Assembly (NCBI RefSeq): GCF_000586555.1
Contig: NZ_AZUC01000014.1
Location: 124,001 to 188,000, forward strand
DNA length: 64,000 nt
Origin: Sporosarcina sp. D27
Lineage (GTDB): Bacteria; Bacillota; Bacilli; Bacillales_A; Planococcaceae
Direction of reading: 5' to 3'
Each line of letters starts with the position of its first letter. The first letter of the stretch is position 1. The translations under genes were made by a program, and so were the position numbers. Below, piece by piece: positions 51,485-61,619 of the stretch. The notes under the pieces were generated by a model, which saw nothing but the letters and a program-made list of their open reading frames with translations, did not search any database and had not been told where the DNA came from.

Positions 51485-51768
51485 GGTGACAAGGAAAGTA
51501 AGTCAACCTTCATTTTCTAACAGAGAGCTTCGGAATCTGAAAAGAAGCAGGAAATAGTTGATTGAAAATGGCATTTGAGCAGCAAAGTCGACTTTCATTC
51601 TAATGAGATAGGCTTTGACGAGATGTGACACTCGTTATAAATGTCAAAGTACATGATAAGTGCTATGTACTTACTGAGGCTAATGATGGAAATCGTTAGC
51701 GAATTAAGGTGGTAACACGAGAAAACCTCGTCCTTAGACAATTTTTTGTCTAGGGACGAGGTTTTTTA
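51485..51768 (+). promoter_or_regulatory. Methionine T-box riboswitch
   Basis: It has an AGAGAGCTTCGG start (51521), candidate specifier ATG in TTGAAAATGGCATTTGAGC, T-box core AAGGTGGTAACACG (51706-51719) and a terminator AACCTCGTCC...GGACGAGG with TTTTTT ending at 51767. The TGGT bulge fits methionine tRNA (discriminator A). The MetRS ATG follows 19 bp later. Confidence 0.88.
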
Positions 51769-51786
51769 AATTGGGAGGGGAATGGG

Positions 51787-53427
51787 ATGACTGTATTTAT
51801 TGGAGGGGCATGGCCATATGCAAACGGTTCTTTACACTTAGGTCATATTGCTGCGTTATTGCCAGGAGACATTTTAGCAAGATATTACCGACAAAAAGGA
51901 GAAAAAGTGCTCTATGTATCAGGTAGTGATTGTAATGGAACCCCGATTTCAATTCGTGCTAGCCAAGAGAATACGACTACAGAAATAATAGCTAACCGGT
52001 ATCACGAAGAATTTGTGCATTGTTTTCAAAAGCTAGGTTTTTCCTATGATTTCTACACACGTACTGATGCCGAACATCATCATGAATCCGTACAAAACAT
52101 ATTCTTAAAACTATATGAGAACGGATATCTATATAAAAAGACGATTGAACAAGCTTATTGTGAAACAGATCATCGCTTCTTGCCAGATCGCTTTGTGGAA
52201 GGGATTTGCCCGAATTGTGGGGCTAAAGCAAGGGGGGACCAATGTGATGCATGTTCCTCGATTTTAGATCCACTCGATCTAATTGAAAAACAGTGTAAAA
52301 TTTGCGGGAATCCACCTACGATTAAAGAAACAGAGCACTTTTATTTCTTGTTCAGTGAGTTTCAAAAACGTCTTGAGACATTTGTAGATGACGCACAACA
52401 GGGAGAAAAGTGGCGTGAAAATGCGATTCGTTTGACCACCAGATATTTAAACGAAGGTGTACCCGATCGAGCTGTAACACGTGATTTACCAAATGGTGTT
52501 GAAGTACCCATTAAGGGGTTTGAAGGAAAGAAAATTTACGTATGGATTGAAGCAGTTGCAGGATATTTAACAGCAAGTATTGAGTGGACGAAACAGCATG
52601 ATGAATCACTTGAAGACTGGTGGAATGCGGAAACTGTTTCTTATTATGTACATGGGAAAGATAACATCCCTTTTCATTCAATTATTTGGCCATCTATTCT
52701 AATGGGCATTAATAATCCAACACTCCCTTCTCACATTGTTTCCAACGAGTATTTAACATTGGAAAAGCAGAAATTATCGACAAGTAAGAATTGGGCAGTC
52801 TGGGTTCCATATTATTTGGGGAAGTACGATGCAGATTCTCTCAGGTACTTTTTGACAATCAATGCACCAGAAAATAGGGATACTGATTTTTCATGGCGTG
52901 AGTTTGTATATAGTCATAACAGTGAATTACTAGGTGCCTATGGCAACTTTATAAATCGTACACTTAAATTTATCGAAAAGTATTATGAGGGTGAAACTCC
53001 TGAGGAAAACATAGAAACAGAAATAAAAGAGAAAGCAAGAAATCTCTATCAAGATGTTGGTTCGCTCATCGAGGAGGCTCATCTGAAAAATGCGTTAGAG
53101 CTTATTTTTGAATTTGTACGAGAAGCAAACAAATATTTTGATGATCAAAAGCCATGGATTCAAGTTAAAGAAGACTCGTTTGCATGTAACCAGACTATGG
53201 CTAACTGCATCTACATCATTTCAAACCTTGCACAGCTCCTAAATCCGTTTCTTCCTTTTTCAAGTCAGCGTGTTCAAGAAATGTTAGGGCTTAATGATTT
53301 GAAATGGGGGGAAATTGAAGTAGCCGCTCGTTCCCTTAACGAAGTGAAACCACTATACACCAGGATTGAGCTAGAAAGGATCGAAGAGGAAATTGAGAAT
53401 TTGAAAAAAGGGGTCAATAATATTTAG
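51787..53427 (+). CDS. metG: Methionyl-tRNA synthetase, second-type (MetRS2-like)
   Basis: A 546-residue class I synthetase. HLGH (residues 17-20) and KLSTS (329-333) are the ATP-binding motifs. The zinc region has three CxxC pairs (CPNC at 141, CDAC, CKIC), that is, the four-knuckle archaeal/eukaryal-like form. The usual Bacillus housekeeping MetRS has fewer knuckles and a C-terminal tRNA-binding domain, absent here. Such second enzymes occur in pneumococci and Bacillus, where MetRS2 gives resistance to MetRS inhibitors. GGGAGGGG precedes the ATG. A methionine T-box makes it inducible by uncharged methionine tRNA. It is probably an auxiliary copy. Confidence 0.93.
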   Translation: MTVFIGGAWPYANGSLHLGHIAALLPGDILARYYRQKGEKVLYVSGSDCNGTPISIRASQENTTTEIIANRYHEEFVHCFQKLGFSYDFYTRTDAEHHHESVQNIFLKLYENGYLYKKTIEQAYCETDHRFLPDRFVEGICPNCGAKARGDQCDACSSILDPLDLIEKQCKICGNPPTIKETEHFYFLFSEFQKRLETFVDDAQQGEKWRENAIRLTTRYLNEGVPDRAVTRDLPNGVEVPIKGFEGKKIYVWIEAVAGYLTASIEWTKQHDESLEDWWNAETVSYYVHGKDNIPFHSIIWPSILMGINNPTLPSHIVSNEYLTLEKQKLSTSKNWAVWVPYYLGKYDADSLRYFLTINAPENRDTDFSWREFVYSHNSELLGAYGNFINRTLKFIEKYYEGETPEENIETEIKEKARNLYQDVGSLIEEAHLKNALELIFEFVREANKYFDDQKPWIQVKEDSFACNQTMANCIYIISNLAQLLNPFLPFSSQRVQEMLGLNDLKWGEIEVAARSLNEVKPLYTRIELERIEEEIENLKKGVNNI

Positions 53428-53699
53428 AAGTACGATGATTTAGTATGATTATGGAAATGAAATAACAACGAAATTAAATCTAGCTAGGTAGTTTGTTAAA
53501 TTGGTATGTTAAAAGAGATTAGGCATGTATTCAAAAAACATCTTGTACATGTTGACGTTATTCTGAAAACTGGCTATTTAGTTAAATAACGTGATCGTTT
53601 AATTAGAAATTAGGTCGAACGTAGTCGTAACAGAGGAACCGATTCCTAATTTAATATTGGAGTTGGCTATTCAAAATATGAATGATAGGGAGACAAAAA

Positions 53700-54467
53700 A
53701 TGACGTTAACAAATTTTGAGGAATATGACGATCCTATTTTATACGACAAAGAAAACGATGCGTATTTATCAGAATTACCATTTTTAGTGAAATGAGCATC
53801 GAAAACAAAAGGAACGATTATTGATTTGGCTTGTGGGACTGGGAGACTGACCATTCCTTTAGCGAAAAATGGATACAAACTTATGGGTGTAGATATCCAT
53901 AAAGGAATGTTGGTAGAGGCTGAAAAGAAATCAACAAATCTTGATTTGAAAATAGATTGGGTGGAGCAAGACTGCACTAAACTGAATCTGCCGATAAAAA
54001 GTAGTTTGATCTATTCAGTAGGGAATTCATTTCAACATTTCCTAACAAATGAGGCACAAGATGATTTTCTATCTTCTGTGAATAAGCATTTAGAAAATGA
54101 TGGGGTTTTTATTTTTTATACAAGATTTCCACGTGTCGAAGAATTATTGCAACCTAGTACAGAAGAGTATTGGAGATCCTACACGGATACTGAAACATTG
54201 AATCGTGTGGATGTTTATACGTTATGTGACTATGATTCTCTAAATCAAGTTCAACACTATACGACGATTAGAAAATACAAAGCCCATGATGACGAAGTTG
54301 TCGAAGAGAAGAGAACAAACATAAGTTTAAGATATGTTTTCCCTAAAGAGATGGAAAGAACTTTGTTTTTACATGGTTTTAAAATAATCAACGTGTATAA
54401 AGATTGGAATGAAAGTCCAGTAACTAACGATAGTAATGAGATGATCTACGTTTGTAAAAAAAGATAA
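53700..54467 (+). pseudogene. SAM-dependent methyltransferase interrupted by one TGA
   Basis: The gene starts MTLTNFEEYDDPILYDKEND behind AGGGAGA and stops at TGA (53793) after LPFLVK. It then continues in the same frame to 54467. Read through, it is a 255-residue class I methyltransferase with the SAM motif IIDLACGTGRLTIPLAKNGY and the acidic strand-2 end VDIHKGML. The family usually has Trp here, so TGG to TGA by one base is likely. The downstream 213-codon part lacks a ribosome binding site. Probably a recent pseudogene or sequencing error. Substrate unknown. Confidence 0.83.
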
Positions 54468-54526
54468 CTAACCTTATGATTCTCATTTTTTATATGTTGA
54501 CTGTCATAAATGAGGGAGGAAAAAAG

Positions 54527-55063
54527 ATGAAGTTTCCTGAATTAGAAACAGAAAGACTGAAATTAGTACAAGTAACGAAAGATCATACCAAGAGTTTCTA
54601 TGAAATAATGTCACGAGATGAAGTTACTAAGTACTATGGTATGGACAGCCTAAAAAGTATAGAAGAAGCCTCCCAGATCATTGAATCTTTTGAGAGTACA
54701 TTCAATAATAATCGCGGGATAAGATGGGGGATAGTAACCAAAGATAAAGGTGAATTCATTGGAACACTAGGGCTTAACAATCTTAACAGATGGAGTAAAA
54801 AAGCTGAAATTGGTTTTGAGCTACACCCCTCATATTGGAAGAAAGGATTCACATCTGAAGCTGTAAAGGAGATATTAAAGTATTCATTCGATGAACTTGG
54901 ATTGTTTAGAATCGGAGCCGTTACTTATCCGCAAAATGATCCATCCATCTTGTTATTAAAGAAGCTTGGATTTTCTAAGGAAGGGACACTTCGAGGATAC
55001 TTATATCAAGGTAATCGATCGCATGACGCTCTGATGTTTTCACTACTCCAACCGGAATGGTGA
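54527..55063 (+). CDS. GNAT acetyltransferase, RimJ/RimL type
   Basis: A 178-residue acetyltransferase. FPELETERLKLVQVTKDH at the N-terminus, GFELHPSYWKKGFTSEAVKE as acetyl-CoA loop, and NDPSILLLKKLGFSKEGTLR near the C-terminus are typical of the RimJ/RimL/YdaF group that acetylates ribosomal proteins or small molecules. ATG 54527 is chosen for GGGAGG about 9 bp upstream; the frame opens 17 codons earlier. It lies 59 bp after the methyltransferase pseudogene. Substrate unknown. Confidence 0.88.
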   Translation: MKFPELETERLKLVQVTKDHTKSFYEIMSRDEVTKYYGMDSLKSIEEASQIIESFESTFNNNRGIRWGIVTKDKGEFIGTLGLNNLNRWSKKAEIGFELHPSYWKKGFTSEAVKEILKYSFDELGLFRIGAVTYPQNDPSILLLKKLGFSKEGTLRGYLYQGNRSHDALMFSLLQPEW

Positions 55064-55151
55064 GAAATAGTGCTTCAGAAGAAGTGAATTAGTTGAAGTG
55101 AAATTAGAGCTCTACAGCAACAAGAGCTTAGTTAAAGTTGAGGAGGATTAG

Positions 55152-55613
55152 ATGGACATTAGAATTGCTAAATTAGAAGACGTGGAACAATTAATCAAAA
55201 TGCGCTGGGATTTTACCGTAGAGTATGACGAGAGTAAGAAAGAAGAATCGTATGATGATTTTAGAGAAGAGTGCCAAACGTTTTTGAATAATGCACTTAA
55301 CAATCACCAATGGTTTATTTGGGTTGTGGAAGAAAATGAAAAAATTGTATCGCACATATACGTGGAGTTAATCCAAAAGGTACCTCGTCCGGGTAAGGAG
55401 ACACATCCATTTGCATACATGACAAATGTTTATACTGTTCCTGAATACAGAAATAAAGGGATTGGAAGTCGCTTATTAAGTTCAGTGAATGAGTGGGTTA
55501 AAGAAAATAATTTTGAGTTTGTGATTGTATGGCCGAGTGACGACTCCGTTAACTACTATAAGAAAAATGGATACATTCATTGTATAGAACCTATGGAATA
55601 TTTACCTTTATAA
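55152..55613 (+). CDS. GNAT family N-acetyltransferase
   Basis: A 153-residue acetyltransferase. It has MDIRIAKLEDVEQLIKMRWD at the start and the cofactor loop VYTVPEYRNKGIGSRLLSSV in its middle, followed by VIVWPSDDSVNYYKKNGY. The YRNKGIG (Q/R-x-x-G-x-G) loop is intact. GAGGAGG precedes the ATG. It follows the RimJ/L-like gene on the same strand after 88 bp. Substrate unknown. Confidence 0.88.
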   Translation: MDIRIAKLEDVEQLIKMRWDFTVEYDESKKEESYDDFREECQTFLNNALNNHQWFIWVVEENEKIVSHIYVELIQKVPRPGKETHPFAYMTNVYTVPEYRNKGIGSRLLSSVNEWVKENNFEFVIVWPSDDSVNYYKKNGYIHCIEPMEYLPL

Positions 55614-55722
55614 ATTGCTCGGAGCGTTGATCTTAATGATGTTGTCATTATGGAATCAGTTGATTTTTAAATACAATAGATATTATCTAAGGAGACGAAA
55701 TTTATTTAAAGGGGGTTTTGAA

Positions 55723-55917
55723 ATGAACGAGCTAATTTACTTAATCATTGTTTTGGGACTAGTAGTCTAATTCTTTGTGTCATTTTCCCTTTTTATTAGG
55801 AGAACATTAAGAAATTCATCAATAAGGAAAAATGTGTCATTTAAAAATGAAGAAGTACTTCAGAAAATTATCCAACAGAATGAAAAGATAATTTCCCTAT
55901 TGGAAAAAGAGAAGTGA
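55723..55917 (+). pseudogene. DUF4083-like small membrane protein with an in-frame TAA
   Basis: AAAGGGGG precedes the ATG. The frame reads MNELIYLIIVLGLVV, then TAA (55768), then FFVSFSLFIRRTLRNSS and EEVLQKIIQQNEKIISLLEK to 55917. Restored, it is a 64-residue protein with one helix and a coiled-coil tail, the DUF4083 format. One base change (for example TTA to TAA) would explain it. Function of the family unknown. Confidence 0.6.
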
Positions 55918-56025
55918 TGCCCGTGAACAATAGGCAGCGATGCATCGCTAGCAGGCCATACGCTTTGGGTCTATACAATAATATGGACGAATGTGATGTT
56001 GTCTCCGAGTAAAGTTCTAAATGTT

Positions 56026-56058
56026 AAAACCCAGCATCCGTAGCGGGTGCTGGGTTTT
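56026..56058. terminator. Bidirectional terminator after ureD
   Basis: AAAACCCAGCATCC pairs with GGGTGCTGGGTTTT (GC-rich stem, T tract on both strands). It is placed 5 bp after the ureD stop. Confidence 0.88.
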
Positions 56059-56063
56059 AGAAA

Positions 56064-56888
56064 TCAGTATTTTCGTAAGAAACTAGGGTTAATATCATAC
56101 CATTCCTTATTTACGATCATGTGACATTTAGCGAACAATGCTTCAATGACTTGAGTTGTGTTGGCTAGCACACGTAGAGTAAATCCAGGGACGGATAGAG
56201 CAGATAATCCTATTTTAAAATCAGTACTATTCTCATGAAGTTCCTGATAAACAAGATCGAGGAGAGCGGCGTTGGATTTTTCACCAATGACAATCATTGA
56301 ACCCATATGTGAAAAACCTTCCATGAAGCCTAAACCTTCGATATCTTGTGTTGCAGGACTTAATTTGATATGGTCAAAAACAACTAGATCTTCATCCATA
56401 TAAATTTCAGTCTTTAACTGAAGTGTGTGGTAGCTAAACTTTTCTCCGTCCGGAGACCAACCCGGCGTAATAATATCTGAATAAAGGAGAGTAGCGCCCT
56501 TTTCCATATGAACAACTGTTTTCTGTTTATAACGAGCGTCTCGATAACCGATTAGTGGATCCGGAATATACTCAAGATAACTGCCATTTTTCAGCGTAAA
56601 CTCCATTTCTGAATAGGAGAATGAACGCGGTGACTTGTATATTTTTGTTGCAGACTGTGTGGTTAACGTGAGACGGGCTTCCTCCTGCACTGTAACCTGC
56701 ATTTGGTATCGGTCACCATCCAAATAGCCTCCACCGGGGTTTAGGATATAATAGCAAGCTTGTCCGGAATCGTCATGATAAACAGGACGCATAACTTTAT
56801 ATGCCCCTTGGAAATACACATCTTTACCAACGGTTTTCCCATTCCGCACTTCGGCATCTAAGCTTAATACCCCTGTCCAATCCTTCAT
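56064..56888 (-). CDS. ureD: Urease accessory protein UreD
   Basis: A 274-residue scaffold protein that binds apo-urease and recruits UreF and UreG for nickel insertion. Family marks: NPGGGYLDGDRYQMQV, TTQSATKIYKS and the central DPLIGYRDARYKQKT. ATG 56888 lies 2 bp after the ureG stop with TGGAGT upstream, so it is co-translated with ureG. It is the last gene of the operon, before a strong terminator; in many other bacteria ureD comes first. Length is normal. Confidence 0.95.
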   Translation of the reverse strand: MKDWTGVLSLDAEVRNGKTVGKDVYFQGAYKVMRPVYHDDSGQACYYILNPGGGYLDGDRYQMQVTVQEEARLTLTTQSATKIYKSPRSFSYSEMEFTLKNGSYLEYIPDPLIGYRDARYKQKTVVHMEKGATLLYSDIITPGWSPDGEKFSYHTLQLKTEIYMDEDLVVFDHIKLSPATQDIEGLGFMEGFSHMGSMIVIGEKSNAALLDLVYQELHENSTDFKIGLSALSVPGFTLRVLANTTQVIEALFAKCHMIVNKEWYDINPSFLRKY

Positions 56889-56890
56889 GT

Positions 56891-57502
56891 TTACTCCAGA
56901 CCTTTTAATAATACATTCTTGTCGAGCCATTCGATGACTTCATCAAGACCTGAATTATCCTTTAAATTAGTGAAAATGAAGGGCTTATTTCCACGGAATG
57001 TTTGTGTGTCAGACGCCATGACATCTAGGCTTGCGCCTACAAATGGTGCTAAATCTGTTTTGTTGATAATGAATAGATCTGATTTAATCATACCTTGCCC
57101 ACCTTTACGAGGGATTTTCTCCCCTTGGGCAACGTCGATAATATATATTGAAAAGTCAACTAGTTCAGGGCTGAAGGTAGCAGCTAGATTGTCGCCACCG
57201 CTCTCAACGAAAATGAGGTCAAGACCTTCGTGTTTTTCAATCAATTCATCAATCGCAGCAAAGTTCATGGATGCATCTTCACGAATTGCTGTGTGAGGAC
57301 ATCCGCCGGTTTCAACGCCGATAATACGATCTTCAGGCAATACGCCATTTTGCATGAGGAATTTCGCATCTTCTTTTGTGTAAATGTCATTTGTTACTAC
57401 GGCCATGCTTAGTTTGCCTTCTAATTCACGAGTTAGTTTTTCAACTAACATCGTTTTACCTGCTCCAACAGGTCCACCGATACCAATTTTAATAGGTTCC
57501 AT
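56891..57502 (-). CDS. ureG: Urease accessory GTPase UreG
   Basis: A 203-residue SIMIBI-class GTPase that powers nickel delivery to urease. P-loop GGPVGAGKT near residue 10, the nickel-binding Cys-Pro-His of [14 protein letters not shown], the switch [19 protein letters not shown] and the guanine-specificity NKTD are all present. ATG 57502 follows AAGGATG. It lies 249 bp downstream of the ureF stop, an unusually long gap filled by a hairpin and a palindromic repeat. Confidence 0.96.
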   Translation of the reverse strand: MEPIKIGIGGPVGAGKTMLVEKLTRELEGKLSMAVVTNDIYTKEDAKFLMQNGVLPEDRIIGVETGGCPHTAIREDASMNFAAIDELIEKHEGLDLIFVESGGDNLAATFSPELVDFSIYIIDVAQGEKIPRKGGQGMIKSDLFIINKTDLAPFVGASLDVMASDTQTFRGNKPFIFTNLKDNSGLDEVIEWLDKNVLLKGLE

Positions 57503-57570
57503 AATGAACACATCCTTATTTGTCTGATTTTTAGGGCGCTAGGTTCCTTAAGTTTGTTTCTGTTTCATTG

Positions 57571-57631
57571 CAAAAAAGTTTGGACACCCGTTTAATTATT
57601 CCGGACGATGTCAGGGTAATCTAGGTGTCCG
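57571..57631 (-). terminator. Terminator-like hairpin inside the urease operon
   Basis: On the minus strand GGACACC and GGGTGTCC pair across a loop of about 33 nt, and AAACTTTTTTG follows. It lies between ureF and ureG and could lower transcription of ureG and ureD. Confidence 0.5.
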
Positions 57632-57642
57632 TTGTTTTTGTA

Positions 57643-57734
57643 TACGTCTAGCCTCCAGATCATAAGTCAAAGAGGTTACGTGGATAAGAGCTCCACGCCG
57701 TCACCTTCGCCTTATGACTGTCTTAGCTAGACGC
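57643..57734. repeat. Palindromic dispersed repeat of Bacillaceae type between ureF and ureG
   Basis: The arms CGTCTAGCCTCCAG..CATAAGTC and CTTATGACTG..GCTAGACGC are imperfect inverted repeats about 90 bp in total. The GTCTAGCTCCAG...CATAAG signature is one I know as a common intergenic repeat in Bacillaceae genomes. No coding capacity. Confidence 0.65.
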
Positions 57735-57750
57735 CACTCTCAGGTTATGT

Positions 57751-58437
57751 TTACGACATAAAAATTCTTATGTTAACTCGTTCATGTTTCATTTGCGATA
57801 GTTCTAGACCAGGGGAGACGATTCCGAAATCATCCTCATCTAGCTGTTGAATTTTATCTGTTGCATTGTGCAAAGAGGTTTGGAACTCCATGATTGTTTT
57901 TTGACCTGCAGTCTGACCAAGTGGAATAGCTCGAACAGCATTCTGTACAAGGCTAGAGACTGTAGAGTACAAATAATAGAGTGTAGTCGTATGTTTAGCG
58001 ACGTTTAGATGGTGGCCGACCATCGTAAAGACAATGGCTGGATGCCCGAATGAATTCTTTTGAGCGATACGTTTACGGTAGTCTGCAAGAACAGGAATAT
58101 CGTAAAGTGATTCGACGAGTTTTAACATTCGCTCACCCGTCCGCTTTGAACCTTCCCGCGTTTCACGTGGCAAGTTTTGCATCGTTATCATACGATCCAA
58201 TTTCCAGATACTTTCAAGATCATTCGCCTCAAGTGCTTCGTAGACTAAACGAGAGGCAAGCCCATCTGTGTAGATGAGCTGCTCGTTTAAGTAAGCATTG
58301 AGCCATTGAAGAAACGATGGCTGATCGTGAACTTTGTCTTCTTGGATATAGCTTTCCAATCCATAAGAATGACTAAATGCTCCCGTCGGAAAGTTGGAAT
58401 CACATAATTGGAACAAAGACAAGACATTATTAGTCAT
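57751..58437 (-). CDS. ureF: Urease accessory protein UreF
   Basis: A 228-residue helical accessory protein that bridges UreD and UreG. The start region [20 protein letters not shown] is diagnostic, and [20 protein letters not shown] and [18 protein letters not shown] follow. The start is taken at ATG 58437, overlapping the ureE end by 8 bp; an in-frame ATG at 58449 is also possible, and no strong ribosome binding site is seen, so translation depends on ureE. It activates GTPase timing during urease maturation. Confidence 0.93.
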   Translation of the reverse strand: MTNNVLSLFQLCDSNFPTGAFSHSYGLESYIQEDKVHDQPSFLQWLNAYLNEQLIYTDGLASRLVYEALEANDLESIWKLDRMITMQNLPRETREGSKRTGERMLKLVESLYDIPVLADYRKRIAQKNSFGHPAIVFTMVGHHLNVAKHTTTLYYLYSTVSSLVQNAVRAIPLGQTAGQKTIMEFQTSLHNATDKIQQLDEDDFGIVSPGLELSQMKHERVNIRIFMS

Positions 58438-58885
58438 GGCTATGTCCAATATGGCGAAACGCTTGTTTCACTTTCCGTTCTTCGCGTGTAAATGGAATTT
58501 GAAGTTCTTGTAGCAATTCCTCTACAAGGTAATCATATTGAACGAGCATGTCGTCATTTTCAAATTGAGCGGGTAGGTGCCGATTCCCCAATTGGTGAGC
58601 AATCGTTCCCATTTCATGCAAGCTGCGTGGATGAATGACCAATAAATCGTCTGAAATGACTTCAATCATAATTAGATTTTTATCGTCCATGTAAAGTACA
58701 TCGCCTGCAACAAGATCCCTTGAATTTTTTAACCGGATGCCGATATCTTTTCCATGATCAGTAGTGACACGTTGAACACGTTTCACCAAAAGAGCACTTT
58801 CAAGATAGACCTTTTCAATATGGCGCTTTTCGATCTCCGCTTTATCCATAGTTTCAATATTCGTAACGATTTGTTCGATTATCAA
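58430..58885 (-). CDS. ureE: Urease accessory nickel chaperone UreE
   Basis: A 151-residue dimeric metallochaperone giving nickel to UreG. The N-terminal peptide-binding domain ([20 protein letters not shown]) and C-terminal metal domain ([20 protein letters not shown] with the conserved histidine) are present. It ends in only two histidines (HIGHSHD) rather than a long His tail. The start is TTG 58885: GAGGTGAG lies 4 bp upstream and homologues begin with IIEQI. The frame opens upstream into ureC, which ends 10 bp before. Confidence 0.93.
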   Translation of the reverse strand: MIIEQIVTNIETMDKAEIEKRHIEKVYLESALLVKRVQRVTTDHGKDIGIRLKNSRDLVAGDVLYMDDKNLIMIEVISDDLLVIHPRSLHEMGTIAHQLGNRHLPAQFENDDMLVQYDYLVEELLQELQIPFTREERKVKQAFRHIGHSHD

Positions 58886-58895
58886 TTCTCTCACC

Positions 58896-60608
58896 TCAAA
58901 ATAGGAAATATCGTTGCCCCATTGGTACTTCGTCAACTGGATCACAAGTAATGAGCTCTCCGTTTACTCTCACCTCATATGTTTGTGGGTCGACAGTAAG
59001 TTCAGGAGTTGTTGAGTTCAGTTTCATGTCTTTTTTCGTCAAGTTACGGATACCGTGAGCAGGGAGAATCATTTTCTCCAAACCGAGTTTCTCGTGTACT
59101 TTATTGTCAAATGCAGCTTGTGAAATGAACGTTATTGAGCTTTTAGCTAACGCTTTTCCTACTTGAGCATACATTGGACGGTAAATGATAGGTTGTGGCG
59201 TCGGAATCGATGCGTTTGCATCTCCCATTAAGCTCTCAACAGCAAAACCATTTTTCAATACCATCTCAGGTTTAACACCGAAGAATTCAGGTTTCCAAAT
59301 GACAAGGTCTGCAATTTTTCCGACTTCAATTGACCCAACATACTCTGAAATACCGTGAGTAATTGCAGGGTTAATTGTATATTTTGCAACAAAACGTTTT
59401 GCACGATTGTTATCAGCGAACTCTGTGTCACCTTCCATTGTGCCACGCTGTTTTTTCATTTTGTCAGCAGTTTGCCATGTACGTAAAATAACTTCACCTA
59501 CGCGACCCATAGCTTGAGCATCTGAACTAACCATACTAAATACACCCATGTCTTGAAGAATATCTTCAGCAGCAATTGTTTCTTTTCTGATTCGTGAATC
59601 TGCGAAAGCGAGATCCTCAGGAATAGAAGGGTTTAAGTGGTGACACACCATTAACATATCCAAGTGCTCATCTACTGTATTTACAGTATAAGGCAATGTT
59701 GGGTTAGTTGAAGATGGAAGAACGTTTGGATAACCAGCTGATTTAATTAAGTCAGGGGCATGTCCGCCACCAGCACCTTCAGTATGGTACATGTGGATTA
59801 CACGATCTTTAATAGCAGCCATGGTAGTTTCCATGAAGCCACCTTCGTTTAGCGTATCAGCGTGAACTGCTACTTGTACATCGTACTTGTCAGCAACGCT
59901 TAATGCATGATCAAGTGCTGAAGCTGTAGCGCCCCAGTCTTCATGGACTTTCAATCCGATTACGCCTGCTTCTACTTGCTCAATAAGAGGTTGTTCAGAT
60001 GCAGCTTGTCCTTTACCAGTAAAACCAACGTTAATTGGCATACCTTCTGCAGCTAATAACATACGGTGAATATTCCACTCGCCAGGAGTAACTGTAGTTG
60101 CTTTTGAACCAGCAGCTGGGCCAGTTCCGCCACCAATTAGTGTTGTAAGACCAGAAGAAAGAGCTGTTTCAATTTGAGTAGGATTAATGAAGTGGACGTG
60201 CGTGTCAATTCCGCCTGCAGTGACAATCGTACCTTCACCAGCAATAATCTCTGTGCTGGTACCAATAATGATATCTACGTTGTCCATGACGAGTGGATTT
60301 CCTGCTTTACCAATTCCAGCAATTTTACCGTCGCGAAGACCGATGTCTGCTTTGTAAATTCCAGTGTAGTCTAAAATTACAGCATTTGTTATTACCACGT
60401 CTGCAACGCCATCTTCTCTAGTAGCAAGTGGGTGCTGACCCATACCGTCACGAATAACTTTACCTCCACCGAATACAACTTCATCGCCGTAAGTAGTGAA
60501 GTCTTTTTCGATTTGAATAAATAATTCTGTATCGGCTAAACGAATGGAGTCTCCTGTTGTTGGACCATACATTTCTGCGTATTGTTTTCTTGTCATTTTA
60601 AAACTCAT
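58896..60608 (-). CDS. ureC: Urease alpha subunit UreC
   Basis: A 570-residue catalytic subunit hydrolysing urea to ammonia and carbamate. Active-site elements are intact: HVHF (first nickel histidines), the carbamylated lysine in [17 protein letters not shown], histidines in [11 protein letters not shown] and [14 protein letters not shown], and the mobile-flap cysteine in [16 protein letters not shown] 60608 overlaps the ureB stop by ATGA. Length and motifs match Sporosarcina and Bacillus ureases. Cytosolic; needs UreEFGD for nickel loading. Confidence 0.97.
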   Translation of the reverse strand: MSFKMTRKQYAEMYGPTTGDSIRLADTELFIQIEKDFTTYGDEVVFGGGKVIRDGMGQHPLATREDGVADVVITNAVILDYTGIYKADIGLRDGKIAGIGKAGNPLVMDNVDIIIGTSTEIIAGEGTIVTAGGIDTHVHFINPTQIETALSSGLTTLIGGGTGPAAGSKATTVTPGEWNIHRMLLAAEGMPINVGFTGKGQAASEQPLIEQVEAGVIGLKVHEDWGATASALDHALSVADKYDVQVAVHADTLNEGGFMETTMAAIKDRVIHMYHTEGAGGGHAPDLIKSAGYPNVLPSSTNPTLPYTVNTVDEHLDMLMVCHHLNPSIPEDLAFADSRIRKETIAAEDILQDMGVFSMVSSDAQAMGRVGEVILRTWQTADKMKKQRGTMEGDTEFADNNRAKRFVAKYTINPAITHGISEYVGSIEVGKIADLVIWKPEFFGVKPEMVLKNGFAVESLMGDANASIPTPQPIIYRPMYAQVGKALAKSSITFISQAAFDNKVHEKLGLEKMILPAHGIRNLTKKDMKLNSTTPELTVDPQTYEVRVNGELITCDPVDEVPMGQRYFLF

Positions 60609-60928
60609 TTGTCGCACCCGCTTTCTACAGAGCCATCTACTTTGTTGTTAAATCCATAGACTAGTTTTTCGCCTGAATAACAAATTAGCTCTACTTCTTT
60701 TTCATCGCCTGGTTCAAAACGAACAGCAGCCCCTGCAGGGATATTCAAACGTTTACCGAATGCAGCATCTCTTTCGAATTGTAAAGCATCGTTCACTTCA
60801 TAAAAATGAAAGTGTGATCCTATTTGAACTGGACGGTCTCCAGTATTAATAGCAGTAACTTTTGTAATCGTTTTACCTTGGTTAATGATAATGTCTTCAT
60901 CTTTTAATATGAATTGTCCTGCTTCCAT
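60605..60928 (-). CDS. ureB: Urease beta subunit UreB
   Basis: A 107-residue structural subunit. Family blocks: [40 protein letters not shown] and GSVESG at the end. ATG 60928 is preferred since AGGAGG lies 8 bp upstream; the frame opens six codons earlier. It ends inside the ureC start (ATGA overlap) and begins 21 bp after ureA. It packs with UreA and UreC in the trimer of trimers. Confidence 0.95.
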   Translation of the reverse strand: MEAGQFILKDEDIIINQGKTITKVTAINTGDRPVQIGSHFHFYEVNDALQFERDAAFGKRLNIPAGAAVRFEPGDEKEVELICYSGEKLVYGFNNKVDGSVESGCDK

Positions 60929-60949
60929 GCAATTACCTCCTATCACTCG

Positions 60950-61252
60950 TTATCTAATTGGATTATGAACTGTTACCAGCTTTGTTCCGTCTGGGAACGT
61001 AGCTTCCACTTGAATATCGTGAATCATTTCGGGAATACCATCCATTACGTCTTCACGAGTTAAAACCGTTGCACCAAATTCCATTAATTCTGCAACAGTC
61101 TTACCATCACGTGCACCCTCAAGTACTTCATACGTAATTAGTCCAATTGCTTCAGGGTGATTCAATTTTAACCCTCTGTCTTTTCTTCTTCTTGCGAGAT
61201 CAGCTACGACAACAATCATAAGCTTGTCTATCTCACGTGGTAATAATTGCAT
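60950..61252 (-). CDS. ureA: Urease gamma subunit UreA
   Basis: A 100-residue structural subunit, full length: [40 protein letters not shown] and [22 protein letters not shown] lies 8 bp before the ATG. First gene of the ureABCEFGD operon. Gamma, beta and alpha are separate genes, as in most bacteria. Confidence 0.96.
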   Translation of the reverse strand: MQLLPREIDKLMIVVVADLARRRKDRGLKLNHPEAIGLITYEVLEGARDGKTVAELMEFGATVLTREDVMDGIPEMIHDIQVEATFPDGTKLVTVHNPIR

Positions 61253-61619
61253 TGAACGGCCTCCTTAAAATTCTAACTCTTTGTAATATGCCCTCGCTCA
61301 CCTTGAAAATACGTAAGTTTGGCCAGTATTATTTTGGGGAGAAAAAATAATGGTATATTAAAATAAAATGTTTTGAGTAATCAAAGAAACGGAATTAATA
61401 TTTAAAAATAATTAATCAGTTAGTAAAACCTGAAAATTCAAAAATCGTATTTTAACGAAACATGTGATTGATTCTCTGCCGTTGTTAATATATCATAGCA
61501 GAATAAATAATTTCAAGTTTATTCCTTCATAAGAAAAAAGAGAAATATTAATATTTCGAGATAATTTTTATTGGTTGGAGAATTATTTAAATCAAATAAT
61601 TTGAAAAGGAATGATTTTT
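61253..61619. other. Divergent control region between urease operon and urea transporter
   Basis: About 360 bp, strongly AT-rich, with several A/T runs. Promoters of both directions must lie here. I searched by eye for GlnR/TnrA (TGTNA-N7-TNACA) and CcpA sites and found no convincing copy. No gene seen. Confidence 0.5.

Noticed and set aside
21937..54467. TGA recoding (a changed genetic code or selenocysteine)
   Set aside because: The TGA sites stand for different amino acids (Gly, Trp, unknown) and most genes end normally with TGA; no SECIS-like hairpin noticed after the stops.
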